The position numbers were made by a program, and so were the translations under genes. The notes under the pieces are model-generated. The model did no database searches. It worked only from the letters and a program-made list of their open reading frames with translations, and was not told the origin of the DNA. From Rosa chinensis (Eukaryota; Streptophyta; Magnoliopsida; Rosales; Rosaceae), in assembly GCF_002994745.2 (NCBI RefSeq), contig NC_037092.1:22283001-22347000 (forward strand): a stretch of 64,000 nt of DNA, in the 5' to 3' direction. This document shows, one piece after another, positions 1-11,904 of the stretch (position 1 is the first letter of the stretch; the number at the start of each line of letters is the position of its first letter).

Positions 1-169
1 CTAATAGACAATCAGTGCCATTGCGCTTCACCTACCTAGGAAAGAAACATGAACAAGGACAAGGACGCTTGCTATACTGGTTATCAGTTTTTCAGTTTTC
101 CTGGTCGCACCTTTTCATCTAGGGTGGACTTTTTGAAAACTAACTAATTGACCGAACTAATCGAACCTG

Positions 170-353
170 CAGTAGTGTTCACCTGGTCAGTTGCTGACCA
201 AAGAATTTATGCTCAATAACTCTTAGATTTACATTCAATGGTGAAAAACAAAACACCTCAACTTAATAATAATTTTCTCTGCCCTTGGATTTACATCTAA
301 GGGTGGTTGAGCATTATTTTCTTGGTCAATAACTGACCAGGTGAACATTTTCG
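170..353. mobile_element. Foldback MITE, 184 bp, 9-bp TSD
   Basis: The two ends are inverted copies of each other for about 70 bases; both arms contain GTTCACCTGGTCAGT followed by TGACCAA and ATGCTCAA. The 9-mer TCGAACCTG occurs directly outside each end (161-169 and 354-362), a clean target-site duplication. A 9-bp duplication with long inverted arms points to a Mutator-like nonautonomous element; no coding capacity is visible. The superfamily is inferred from the duplication length only. Confidence 0.8.
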
Positions 354-438
354 TCGAACCTGACAGACTCTTTGCAGCGTAGTTTTCAGATAGTGCTTAA
401 GATGATGAATAAAAAAACAAAAAACAAAAAACAAAATG

Positions 439-759
439 TGTTGTAGTATAATGGCTATATCATGTAAATAGATATAGGTATGAAGCATGACATTGCTATG
501 TGTGAAAGCACTTATGAGTGGAGAAGTTTGGTATCAATAAGCATGATAATGCCATGTGTGAAAACTTATGAGTGGAGAAGTTTGGTATCAAGTATGATAA
601 TTTTTATAAGGCAATTCACACTAGTTTGTACTCCTATATAAACCCTCCTTTGAGAGAAGAATAATACACACATTACACTCCATTCTCTGCATCTAAACCC
701 TCTCCCTCTCTAGTTAATTTATGTTCATTCCAAAGTTATTTTATGTTCATTCTACAACA
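439..759 (+). repeat. 5' LTR of Copia element (321 bp)
   Basis: Begins TGTTGTAGTATAATGG and ends CTACAACA, with inverted TGTTG/CAACA termini. It matches 12246-12568 almost throughout. A TATA-like stretch (CTATATAAACCC) lies near 634-645 and would sit in the promoter of the element. The bases just after it (761-775, GTTATCAGCACGAGC) take the place of the primer-binding site and resemble, but do not equal, the usual initiator-Met tRNA complement. Confidence 0.93.
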
Positions 760-790
760 CGTTATCAGCACGAGCTGTAACCCTAGCCTT

Positions 791-1128
791 CTTGCACACC
801 CCGAAACATCCTTTTCGGGACCTCTAATCAAAATCCTTTCTTCAACAAAGTTGTTCATATCTGTCTCTTCTATCTGATCTACAATTTTTATCCTTGTTTG
901 AGTAGTTTTGGGACCTAAACACCATTCGAAGTGGGAGCTGTTCAGCACGCTCCTTCCTGTGCAAATCAGCCTGCTTGCACGCCGAGATACGTCTTTTTTG
1001 GGACCTCTATTCAAAATCCTTTCTTCATTAAAGTTGTTCATATTTGTCTCTTCTATCTGATCTCCAAATTTCAGCCATGTTGGAGTCACTTTGAGACCTG
1101 TACACCATTTAAAGTGGGATCTATTCAG
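791..1128 (+). repeat. Tandem duplication in the Copia leader (2 x 155 bp)
   Basis: Bases 791-945 and 974-1128 align over their full length. Both begin CTTGCAC, contain GGGACCTCTA and AAAATCCTTTCTTCA, and end in TTCAG. They are separated by 28 bases. The copies differ at many positions, so the duplication is older than the LTR divergence would suggest or evolves fast. It lies in the untranslated leader. Confidence 0.8.
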
Positions 1129-1258
1129 AAGTGAATTTGCTCCAAATTTCAACAAGTAAGTTTTAAAGATTAAAGTTCCCGTTTTTGAGTTTTTGTTCCT
1201 TTCTCTTCTTTTTCTCGGGACTTGCAATCAAAAATCGGAATTATAGGGATTCACGCTA

Positions 1259-1365
1259 AAAGAACTAAGAGCGTTCGTAATCAATGAACTAAGAGTGTTC
1301 ATGATCTTCAGACTAAGAGCGTCCGTGAGCATCAATTTTTACAAACTAAGAGCGTTCGTAAGCAT
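1259..1365 (+). repeat. Four short leader repeats (ACTAAGAGCGTTCG)
   Basis: Four copies of ACTAAGAG(C/T)GT(T/C)C(G/A) recur every 25 to 40 bases after the 155-bp duplication. They are non-coding. In this element they stand where gag would be expected to begin shortly afterwards. Confidence 0.7.
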
Positions 1366-1716
1366 AAAAATTTGACCATATAAACGTCATTGGTTTCAAT
1401 CCAAATCCAAAAAATTTGGAAACTATCAACAAAGACAGTGGTTATAACTCTTTCTCACTAGGCGTACTCAAGAGTAATTGTGATGTCTAGGAAAAGTTTG
1501 AACTGAGAGAATGGTTTAAAAGTGAGCAACGCTCCACCAAAATCTCGCCTTACCTTACTTGGTCACAACCAAATTGGAATTACCAAACGGATTGAGTAAC
1601 TACTACTTGTCTAAGCTTGATTATCCTTTTTGGATTAAATTTAGAAACTTTGAGATAATCATTGGCTTTCATTGAAATAAAGTGTCGATTTTGATTCGAA
1701 CTTTATCCATTCAAGT

Positions 1717-3830
1717 ATGTTTCCCGGAGAGCTAGAATGCCTCGTGGATAGTGCTACTATGCACACCATACTTCGAAATAGGCAGTTATTTTTTGAGAAG
1801 ACGCCTACTCGATCTTCAGTGACTATGATGGCAGGGTCATCTAAATTGATTCATGGTCGAGGACCAGCTCAATTCTTGTTGCAACATGGCACAATCATTA
1901 ATGTCACTGAAGCTCTCTACGCTCCTAGGGCTGAAAGAACCCTTTTAAGCTTCAAAGATATAAGAGCCAATGGTTTTCATGTGGAAACACACTTTGAGAA
2001 TGGACAAGAGTTCCTTTACATCACCTCTAATGACTACGGACATAAACGAGCATTAGAGAAACTTATGTGTCGTTCTAGTGGGTTGTATGCAACCACTATT
2101 CGAATCATTGAATCCAATCATGTTATGAGAGATGATTTATGGGATTCTAACAGATATAGGCTTTGGCATGACCGTCTGGGACACCCAGGTCGTGATATGA
2201 TGATTCGTATATTAAAGACTTCACACGGACATCCATTCTTCAGAACAAAGAGAAGTAAGAACCAAAAATTGGTTCGAGGAGATGCATCTACACCTCACGG
2301 CGCCAAGACTGTGCAAGACCAGCCACTTAGGGCCGGCGTCGTCTACCCCCTACGGCAACAACATGGCTTTGACGCCATGGACCATTCTTTGACTCCTCCT
2401 TCTACTTCTAAAGTCGATTGTGACTTCATGGCTCAACCAAAATCCTCATTGGTTGTTTCTAAAGCCCATCATTCGTTCTACAAATCCTGCTCTTTAGCAA
2501 AATTAGGATCGAGACCATCCTATGCAAAGGTCACTAAAGAAAATATACCCTTCTTGCAAAGAATACAAGGTGATATTTGTGGACCTAGCCTATTCAACCA
2601 CCTTGCAGACCATTTAGATATTTTATGGTATTGGTTGATACATCGACAAGCCGGTCACATGTCATGCTATTGTCCACAAGGAATGCTGCATTTGCTAAAC
2701 TCCTAGCCCAAATTATTAAGTTAAGGGCTCACCACCCTGATCATCCTATTAAGTCTATAAGATTAGACAACGCTGGGGAGTTTACATAAAAAACTTTTGA
2801 TGATTATTGCATGTCCATTGGGATTGAAGTTGAACATCCAGTTCCTCATGTTCACACCCAAAATGGTCTCGCAGAAGCCGCCATTAAACGACTACAAATA
2901 GTCACTAGAGCATTGGTAATGCGCACCAATCTCCCTATTTCTGCTTGGGGCTATGCAAAATTGCATGCAGCTATGCTTATTCATCTGAGACCCACTGCCA
3001 ATCAACCCTTTTCTGCGTCCCAGATGGTGACTGGGTATGAGCCTGATGTCTCACACTTACGCATATTTAGGTGTGCAGTTTATGTGCCAATTGCGCCGCC
3101 ACAGCGTACTAAAATAGGTCTTCAACGACGATTAGGCATTTATGTTGGATATGATTCTCCAACAATTGTCCACTACTTATAACCCTTGACAAACGATCTC
3201 TTTACTGCTAGATTTGCGAATTGTCACTTTGATGAGATAGTCTTCCCGTCGTTAGGGGGAGATAAGAACATAAATGTTTAACAGGAACGACATGAATTGT
3301 CGTGGTCTGTCCCCACTATGTCTCATCTTGATCCCCGAACCGCACAATCCGAAATTGAAGTGCGGAGAATTCTAAATCTTCAGAATGTAGCAGAATCGAT
3401 GCCTGATGCGTTTTCTGATATCGCTAAAGTGACGATATCACACATACATGCTGCAAACGTGTCTGCAAGGATTGATGTCCCTAAAACTAGAGGACATGAC
3501 GCCACCTCAAGAGTACATGAGCATGGCGCCAACGTCCCCTATATGGGTGACGCAGTGGTTAGGCCCACGGCTCCTGCCATGAAGCGCGGGAGGCCCATAG
3601 GTTTGATGGATTCTCGCCCAAGAAAGAAAGCGAGTTTGACACAAAATAATCAATTAATCATCGATGTAAATAATCTATCTCACGAGAATATTCTGGATTA
3701 TGGTTATGTCCAAGAGACATCATTGGGGGACGCTCCAATGTCAGAACCAATTCCAGAGAATAGAGAGGTCTCCATGAATTACACTAGTGTACATGAGATT
3801 AGGGGTCATCATTTGGCCCTTAGGCCCTAA
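1717..3830 (+). pseudogene. Copia pol, part 1: protease, gag-pre-integrase, integrase
   Basis: The first open stretch (1717-2706) starts inside a retropepsin-like segment (LVDSAT where an active DSG/DSAT-type motif is expected), followed by the LWHDRLGHPG motif typical of the gag-pre-integrase domain and the start of the integrase core (DICGP). A frameshift and a TAA separate it from the second part (2811-3182), which holds the TQNGLAEAAIKRLQ segment of the integrase core and the GCAVYVP-like C-terminal region (here RCAVYVP). A third stretch (3297-3830) is the linker before reverse transcriptase. A GC-rich spacer at about 2281-2420 interrupts the first part. Gag and its zinc knuckle are missing. 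The protein cannot be made as one polyprotein. Confidence 0.9.
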
Positions 3831-4200
3831 ACCCGCCCTAAGCCCGACCCGGCCCTTATATTAGGGAGGGCTGGTCCGACCCTTTTTAAAATAGGGTAGG
3901 GTATGGGCCATGAGAATGAAACCCGACCCGTTTGAGCCCTTTAGGGCCAAGCCCGGCTTGACCCTTTAGGCCCGCCCGAATAAGCCCTTATAATTTTCTA
4001 TTTTTTCTATTTTTTAATATGTTTCTCTTTTTTCTACAATATGCAATTTATCTCTTTCTTTGTAATTGATTTCTTAAGCTTTGTTTTATTTAGTTTTTAT
4101 TTTCTTTGTTACATAACAATTAATATTATGAGATTTAGCGAGATAGTTAATTGAATATAACCACCTTAACTAATATTAATAAATGTTATAAGTTAATTCC

Positions 4201-4243
<43 letters not shown>

Positions 4244-4549
4244 TAAATATGATCAACTAAAAACAATGTCTTATATTACCTATATAACCATTGAGCCATA
4301 TTTTGAGGGAAAAAAAATAATGTAAGTTTTTTTTTTTATTAAACAAAATAAGGCCCTTTTCGGCTCTATTTGGCCATATTCGGAAGGTCGGCCCTTTCGG
4401 CCCTAATGCTTTTAGGGCGGGTAAGGGTTAGCATATTTAAGCCCCGGCCCGACCCTACCCGGCCCTAAATTTTGTTGACTTTGACTAGGCCCGGCCCGGT
4501 CTAAAATTTAGGGTAGGGCTGGCCCTAGCCCGGCCCATGATGACCCCTA
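3800..4549. mobile_element. hAT-type nonautonomous element (750 bp) inside Copia pol
   Basis: Perfect 13-bp terminal inverted repeats TAGGGGTCATCAT / ATGATGACCCCTA, flanked by the 8-bp direct repeat CATGAGAT (3792-3799 and 4550-4557). The 8-bp duplication and TAGGGG ends are hAT features. The ends are packed with GGCCC, GCCCGA and GGGCC words in both orientations; the centre is AT-rich and holds an (AC)n tract at 4204-4240. No transposase is present. It splits the linker of the host Copia element from its reverse transcriptase. Confidence 0.92.
4204..4240 (+). repeat. (AC)n microsatellite
   Basis: About 18 uninterrupted AC units inside the hAT-type element. Confidence 0.95.
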
Positions 4550-4555
4550 CATGAG

Positions 4556-5915
4556 ATGACGGATAGAAATTCTATGGCTATTGATGATGCATTTGCATAT
4601 CATGTTGCAAAAGGAATTATAGAATATGATGATATCGAACCTCGCTCTGTCGAAGAATGTCAGCGAAGAGCGGATTGGCCTAAATGGAAAAAAGCGATCC
4701 AGGCAGAATTAGATTCACTAGCAAATAGACAAGTATTTGGGCCTATAACACAGACACCCCCAGATGTAAAACCTGTTGGCCATAAATGGGTCTTTGTTAG
4801 AAAGCGTAATGAGAAAAATGAGGTGGTTAGATATAAAGTCCGCCTCGTGGCGCAAGGTTCTCACAATGCCTTGGAATCGACTAGAGGAGACATACTCTCT
4901 CGTAATAGACGTTATAATGTTCCGCTACCTTGTCAGTTTGGTAGTTTCCTAAAAACTTGACATGTAGCTTACGGATGTGATTACAGCATATCTCTATGGG
5001 GATCTAGATTCAGAGATATATATGAAGGTTCCAGATGAACTTCAATTACCCAAATCAAGTGGCTCTAAACGACCGAGCGCGTTTTCAATAAGATTAAAAC
5101 GCTCACTATATGGATTAAAACAATCCGGATGGATGTGGTATAACCGTCTAAGTGACTACTTGATTGGGAAGGGATATATTAACAATGAAATATGCCCATG
5201 CGTGTTCATTAAAATAACAAGTTCCGGATTTGCAATCGTAGCAGTTTATGTCAATGACATGAACCTAATTGGAACTCTAGATGAGTTGAAGGAAACTGCT
5301 AAATACTTGAAATCCGAATTCGAGATGAAAGATTTTGGGAAAACACGATTTTATCTTGGTTTAGAACTCAAGCACCGTAGTGATGGGATTTTGATCCATC
5401 AGTCTGCATGTACTCAGAAGATTCTAAGGCTCTTTAATGAAGATAAAGCAAAGCCTGTGAGTACTCCCATGATTGGCCGTAGTCTTGAGCCCGAAAAAGA
5501 TCCGTTTCGTCTAAAGGATGAGGACAAAGAATTATTAGAGGCCGAAGTGCCCTATTTAAGTGCAATAGGCGCATTATTGTACTTAGCTCAATGCACAAGA
5601 CCGGACATCTCATTCGCAGTGAACTTGTTAGATAGACATAGCTCTGCGCCAACACGCTATCATTGGATCGGTGTAAAGAAAATCTTTCGATACTTAAAAG
5701 GTACGATTGATATGGGCCTATTTTATCCCTACAGAGAGAAAAGAAATGACGGAAATTTGGGATTGGACCCCAAGAGGCAAAACGCCGCCGTCCATGACTT
5801 TGCCTCCGGCCATGCTACCGTCGCCGGCGCCGCCACCGTCCATGATGGCCGGCATCCCCCTACTTCTCTCCATCAAAACGACAATGATGTTTTGATGGGT
5901 TTTGCTGATGCATGA
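4556..5915 (+). pseudogene. Copia pol, part 2: reverse transcriptase
   Basis: The first stretch (4556-4960) has the WKKAIQAELDSL and KPVGHKWVF segments that open the Copia reverse transcriptase. The second (4977-5915) continues with DVITAYLYGDL-like, LKRSLYGLKQSG, and KTRFYLGLEL motifs. The catalytic box reads YVNDMN instead of the expected YVDDMN, so one of the two metal-binding aspartates is asparagine. A stop near 4958 separates the halves. Near 5750-5890 a GC-rich Pro/Ala segment interrupts the link to RNase H. The mutated active site alone would abolish activity. Confidence 0.92.
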
Positions 5916-5966
5916 TACCTCTCTGACCCTCACAAAGATCGCTCCCAAACGGGTTATGTCTTTACC

Positions 5967-6209
5967 ATGGGAAGTACTGCGATATCTTGGAGGTCTACAA
6001 AACAGACATTTGTTGCTACTTCCTCAAATCATGCAGAGATTATTGCTCTACATGAAGCTGTGCGTGAATGCATATGGATAAGGTCTGTAATTAGACATAT
6101 TCAAGGAAGTTGTGGTTTGAAGTCTACCACAGATGAACCTACATGCATTTATGAGGATAATGCAGCTTGTATTGAGCAAATGAATGAAGTTAGGTTTCAT
6201 CAAGGGTGA
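5967..6209 (+). pseudogene. Copia RNase H, N-terminal part
   Basis: Contains the features of a Copia RNase H: WRSTKQ, SSNHAEIIALHEA and IYEDNAACI, where glutamate and aspartate of the active site are visible. The reading frame ends just before the nested LTR element at 6226; the remaining RNase H sequence resumes at 11905. Confidence 0.9.
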
Positions 6210-6225
6210 CAACACCAAGCATATA

Positions 6226-6534
6226 TGTTAGGTCCATAATTACCTAGTAATTATTCCCCTAATCTTGCACTTTTGCTTAACCTTTGTGTTTATTTATATC
6301 TATTTATTATGTTTTCCTTATCATGCTAGGAAATGATGAAGAAGCTTGGAAATGCACTAAAAAGTCAATCTTAGGATATTTTCCTACTCCAGCTAGCTAG
6401 GGTAGAGTTACTCAATCCCTTGGGTACGATACTCTTACTTTTCTGCTTTACTAAAACTTGACCTCCTATACTTGGGAGTAGGGCATATCATACACAAATT
6501 TGCACATATTTTCATACTCGTGATGCTATCAACA
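6226..6534 (+). repeat. 5' LTR of LARD, internally deleted (309 bp)
   Basis: Its first about 170 bases match the start, and its last about 135 bases match the end, of the 2318-bp 3' LTR. The junction reads CCAGCTAGCTAGGGTAGAG. In the intact LTR the left side ends GGCTAGGAGAAACC and the right side begins ATCTAGCTAGGG, so about 2 kb was lost between short CTAG repeats. Confidence 0.92.
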
Positions 6535-6540
6535 AGTTTT

Positions 6541-6558
6541 TGGCGCCGTTGCCGGGGA
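6541..6558 (+). other. Primer-binding site of LARD
   Basis: TGGCGCCGTTGCCGGGGA, six bases after the 5' LTR. It is the well-known tRNA-Asp-complementary type of plant Ty3 elements. Confidence 0.9.
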
Positions 6559-9500
6559 TTGAGGTAAAACTCAATCTCTATTAGGTTGCCGTGGAACTAG
6601 AGAACCCCATTCTTTTAGTTTATCTTTACTTTGTTTTTATTTGGTAGTTTTTTCTGTGGTAGTTTAATTTTCGAAATTGCTATAAGTACTTTGGGTAAGT
6701 AAATTGGTAAATTGTGGTAAGAAAAAGACAAAAAGAAAAAAAAAGAAAAATTTAAGCATGTCTTGCCTATTTACTATTTGCTTATTACTTGTGTAATTTC
6801 ACCATTTTGTTACTTATTTAAAATTCGTTATTTAAATAAATAGTGCTTTGACTTATTTCTTTTCAATTGGAATTTGATTAGAGCTTGTAGTTTTTAAGTA
6901 AATAGGATTTGGATTCCATTTTTGTAACGTCGAGTTTATTCACTCTTCACAAGTAGGTTCATTCGATTGGATACGATGTCTAGGTAAGATTTGAATGAGA
7001 GAAGTGTACTCAAGTGAGCTTCGGCTCCACCAAAATCTCTCCCTACTCTTACATGGTCGTATTCCATGAGGAGTTACCGAACTGTTGAGTGTTAGACAAC
7101 ACCTAAATTTGGATTCCTCTTCCCTTTTGCTTTTCTACTTACAAATTCTAATTTGAGTTCTAATTTTCTAGAAATTGTTAAAGTTGTAATTTTGTAGTTT
7201 GTTTTGAGTTGAGGCATTATGGACCTTGTTAATGTCCTTAAACTTAAATCCGGATTGGCGGACTCCAAAATGAAGAAAAAATAATCCAAGATGAAGAATT
7301 TGGGAGTTTGGGAGGAGCCGAGAGCATGGGTTGATGTGTTCAAAGCTTAAGTGTGAGGTTCCTTCGATTGGTGATGCATGGGGCTAGGGATGGCAAATGC
7401 CTAACTTGGCCTTGTGAGGTTATCACCTATTTTGGATAATGGAGCTAAGTGGAGGATCGTTCTTCAAAGAGTTTGCATTTCTCTAACTCTACTCTTGATA
7501 TTTCCTAGCATGATTTGTTGTTTAGTTGTTTAACTGTTAATATACTTGTGGCTTCAAGAGTTTTGGATGGTTATTTCACCGTTGGTCAATGGATAAGACA
7601 CAAAAGATTTAGTTTTTATTGAAAGGATTATCCAAAGTTCAAGTGTGAGGTGGCTACCCTTTCTCTCTTGCCTTGTGTGAGTTTAATTGTTTTGAATGCT
7701 AGTCTTGGCCTTTAGTGATGCATGCTCCCCAAAATGTTGATAGGATCTTAATAGATTCATTATACATTAAGGACTATATGATGTTTTAAGTGTGAGGTGC
7801 TTATTAAGCCAATGTTTAGTTTGTTAATAAATTATGTTGACTAGCATTAGGAAGTTTTTATTTAGTCCTACGCTTTGCACATGTTTCACAATTGTTCATA
7901 ACGGCACATTGAGGACAATGTGTGATTTAAGTGTGAGGTGGTAAGACTAAGTAATTACATTCCTTATCCTTTTCTTCATTTGTTACCCTTATTGAAAAAT
8001 CCATAAAAATTGAAAAATTTTGAAAAATACAAAAAGATTTTGGCTTGCTTGCGTGGTTCCTAAACCGAAATAACCCCTGAGGATGAGACTAAACTTATGC
8101 CTAATTGGTTTGATTGATTTTGAGCATGTTTAGTGATTGAAGATCAATGCTTATTTAATAAATGGATTTGGCGTTTTGTGCTCACATGCATTTAAAGTCA
8201 TATTGCCTATGTAATTTTAGATGCATTCATGTGGGAAAGATGAGGACTAAATTTGTTGAAAATATCTATGCCTAATTATGTGAGCTTTTGAGCCTAAGAG
8301 AGTGCATGCATAGTCAAAATGCACTAGTTCTTTCATTGTGTGATCAATTCATTATGCATGTAATTAATCTAGAACTTGCTCCAAATATTTCAAGACTTTA
8401 TATCCAAAGTATGAGTTGTTATTGGGGAAGACCAAGGCATTAGGAATCCACCATGGCCAAATAGCTTTTGTTCTTGATGTTAAAAAAAAATCCATTAGTA
8501 AGCCATTTCGAGCCTTTAAAAAAAAAAAGTGTTAGCCTTTTCATTTCTCCACCAACACAAATGTCTACCTTTATAAAACTTAAACACTTTTCCTACCCTT
8601 TTTAAGCCAAGTGGTAAGTAATGTGAAGTTTGGTGCTTGTAAATGGGTTTGAGGATATTACAAAAGAATAAGTGTGAGGTGGGATAGAATATTTGTGTGA
8701 ATGAGAGCTACGGGTTGTAGCCAAGAAAAGAAAAGGGTGACCCTAGAAACATGTTCAAAGATATCAAACAAATTATTCAAAATCAATATGGACTAGGGTC
8801 ACCAAAGAAAAGAAAAGAAAAAAAAAACAGAAAATGGAAAAATAGAAAAAGTGTTGTGCAAAAATAGTGTGAGTGAAAAAAAAAATACAAAAAGAGTGTG
8901 GGTTGTACAAAAGGGGAATAATAGTTTTTTGTAGTCCTTTAGTTTAGGTTTGTGGAAAAGAAAAAGAAGGTTTTACAAAGCACCTAGAGTTTTAGAGAAA
9001 GAGGAATTCTACCCTAAGAGAAAGAGAAAGAGGAACTCAACAAGAGAATTGCTTACTAGGAGACTTAGAATTTGTACTTATCTTACCCTTCATTTCTTTA
9101 ACCCCTCACCTAAGCCCCATTACAACCTAAATAAAAGACCTTGTGATCCAAGAGAACTCATGCAATGATCATGTGGAGAAAAGATGGAAGAGCAAGCCTA
9201 TGGAAAGAATGTTAATTGAATTGCTTTTGAGTGCAAACAAGAACCATTAAACACTTGAGTGAAAAAATGAGTGATATCCATGTGAGTTTGATGGCGAGAC
9301 AAATGCTGTTCAAGTTAATCCCATGTGAATCATTTACGGTGGCACACATGGCATATGCATTCAATCTGTTTTGTTGAGCATGACTTTCCAAATCCAATTA
9401 TTAGCTTTGCATTTTGAAAATTTGGTTTCTAAGCTTGCTCAATTGAAAGTCATTCCACTAAGTCATGGTTCTCTACGAGAAAATGGTGAAATTCATCAAG

Positions 9501-9586
9501 GATTCAAGTGAGCCTTTTAGTTTGTTTATGCTAATTTAGTTTATGTTTTTGCTTGAGGACAAGCAATGTGTAAGTGTGAGGTATTT

Positions 9587-11904
9587 TGTTAGGTCCATAA
9601 TTACCTAGTAATTATTCCCCTAATCTTGCACTTTTGCTTAATCTTTGTGTTTATTTATATCTATTTATTATGTTTTCCTTATCATGCTAAGAAATGATGG
9701 AGAAGCTTGGAAATGCACTAAAAAGTCAATCTTAGGATATTTTCCCACTCCGGCTAGGAGAAACCGAGCTAGGCAAGGAATGAGGAGCCTCAGACTGACT
9801 AAATGAACTCCTAATGAGTTGAAACTTTCCATATTCATTCTAGAAATCCTAAGGATCATTTGTTATGAATAGTATAAGAGCTAGTTCGGAGTGGAAGGCC
9901 TTCAAAAGATAGGTACAAGTTTCTGCACTAGAAGACAAAAACTGCAAAACTGGACCTGTACGGATTCCGGCAGCATTTCCGGGAAAAGCATAATGAATTA
10001 AGCTCTAAAATTTTACTAGGATGATCTACACTCATAAAGGAACATTTGGTATGAAGAAGTAAAAGGTTAATTCCAAACTCTCGGTGGAGATTCAATTGAA
10101 GGAAGAAAGGAGAAGAAAGTGCGCAAACGGACAAAAAATGGGTCAACCGTGATCAACGCCGGATTCCAGACATTTCCGGCCGAGTTGGCCGGCCGCGAAC
10201 ATGTGTGGAGGATAGGAAAGAGCTGATTAGGGTTAGAGACTTTAGGTCTAGGCTATTTTGAAATTCAAAAGTTGAAAGATAACAAGTGGTCCAATTCTTA
10301 CACCTTACACCTTTGTCTCCCATTTATTACCTTGTTCCCTTACACAATGACCATTCTACCCTTAATTTTTCTTCTCCACCAAAATATCTATGGGCTTTCT
10401 AAGTCATTTCTATGTGGATTTAAAAACTAGATCCACATTTTGTGCTTACACATTTGTCAATCACATCTAGCCCTTCATTCCTTTTTATCTCCACCCTTGA
10501 TTTGAATTGCCTTGGCCTTTAAATAGCTCTTCCTCTCTCCCCAAAACCGTGCTCCCCCTTGGCTCCCTCATTTTGGAGCATCAAAATCTCTCTTTTCTTT
10601 AGTTTTAGGTTAGTTTTTCATACCTTGTACATAGTTCTTTGAGTTTTGTGTAAGAGAAAGGTGTGTAGCCACTTGGGTTTCACCAAAACCGAAGTTTCTA
10701 CACACTTTGATCAATCACTTCTCTTGTTTCTCACACATTCAAGCCTTGTTCTTACTTTGTTCTTGAGATTTTGTGGATTTGTATAGTGATTTGGGTTCTA
10801 GAAACCGAAATCCCTATACTTTGAAGCATTTCTCTTCTCATATAGCATCTAGGAGGCAAGGGAGACATCTTGTGCTTTTGGTTTGGCTCCAAAAAGAGCC
10901 AAACCCAAGGGTATATCACTTGTTCTCTACTCTTTGCTCTCTTTTATTTGTTATTTATGATGTTTATGGCTTGTAATTGTGTAAATATGAGTTGTGAGTA
11001 GTTGAATTTGGGGTTACGGCTTAGCCCTAGCCAAACTTGTGCACAAAACAATGTAATCTTTATGTTCTTTGATGTTTATGCATGTTTTGAATCTTTTGGC
11101 TACTATACTTTCATGTATCCTAATTGTGTTTATAGATTTATCACCTAGAAGCATGCTTTAGGAAATTAATGAATCGGAAACATGAACTTGATAAACTCTT
11201 GATTCCGTGAGTATGTGTAGCTAAATGGGTGGTGGCTTAGCTTATTCCTATGGGAAGAACTAAGTTGCTTGAATTTCTTACCTTGAAATTAAAGCATGAT
11301 ATTGTGAGTTTAGGTTCCGGAAGAATTTAGGCTTACGGCACCATAGGCCATTTAGGATCCGGAAGATTTGAATGGTATAAAGGTTGTGTAATTTAGCTTT
11401 GCTTCAAAAGAGATTGTTAAATTGCATGACTAGTTGGTTTCTTGGTAGCTTCACCAAAGCACTAAGGGGAAATTTATCAAAGCATGTTATTATATCAAAT
11501 ATTGGTTACATTTTGTGCATGAGTAAGGTTAGGTGCGATGTCTAATTCTCTATTCTTCTCATTGATTTAGTCTCTACATTTTTATTTGTTTATTTTATTT
11601 TATGCGTTTAATTTTCTTTATCCAAATTAAAATCAACTAAGCCGCTCACTACCACAATTGTTAATATCATCCTCATGATCTTTAGCTTCCAAAGGGCTAA
11701 GGTTGTGAACTTGTAAAAAGGTAGACTTTACATGTGTTTTCTAGGTTTATTTTTACGGTAATCTAGCTAGGGTAGAGTTACTCAATCCCATGGGTATGAT
11801 ACTCTTACTTTTCCCCTTTACTAAAACTTGACCTCCTATACTTGGGAATAGGGCATATCATACACAAATTTGCACATATTTTCATACTTGTGATGCTATC
11901 AACA
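9587..11904 (+). repeat. 3' LTR of LARD, full length (2318 bp)
   Basis: Begins TGTTAGGTCCATAATTACC and ends GTGATGCTATCAACA. A CTTTAAATAGCTC TATA-like box lies near 10518-10530. No protein-coding motif is recognised in it. The element's start-of-LTR context (TTGCTTGAGGACAAGCAA, then TAAGTGTGAGGT) immediately before it functions as its purine-rich tract region. Confidence 0.92.

Larger units (their letters stand above)
6226..11904 (+). mobile_element. Non-coding LTR element (LARD-like) nested in the Copia element
   Basis: Starts TGTTAGGTCC and ends GCTATCAACA at both LTRs; the 5-mer ATATA is duplicated outside (6221-6225 and 11905-11909). The primer site TGGCGCCGTTGCCGGGGA at 6541-6558 is the tRNA-Asp-type site usual in Athila/Tat-like Ty3 elements and their derivatives. 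The 3-kb interior (6559-9586) has no retroviral-type protein motifs in any frame. This is the profile of a large retrotransposon derivative moved in trans by a coding relative. It sits inside the RNase H region of the Copia element and is therefore younger. Confidence 0.92.

Noticed and set aside
8950..9168. 72-residue basic frame in the non-coding LTR element
   Set aside because: Lys/Arg-rich translation of A/G-rich DNA without gag or pol motifs.
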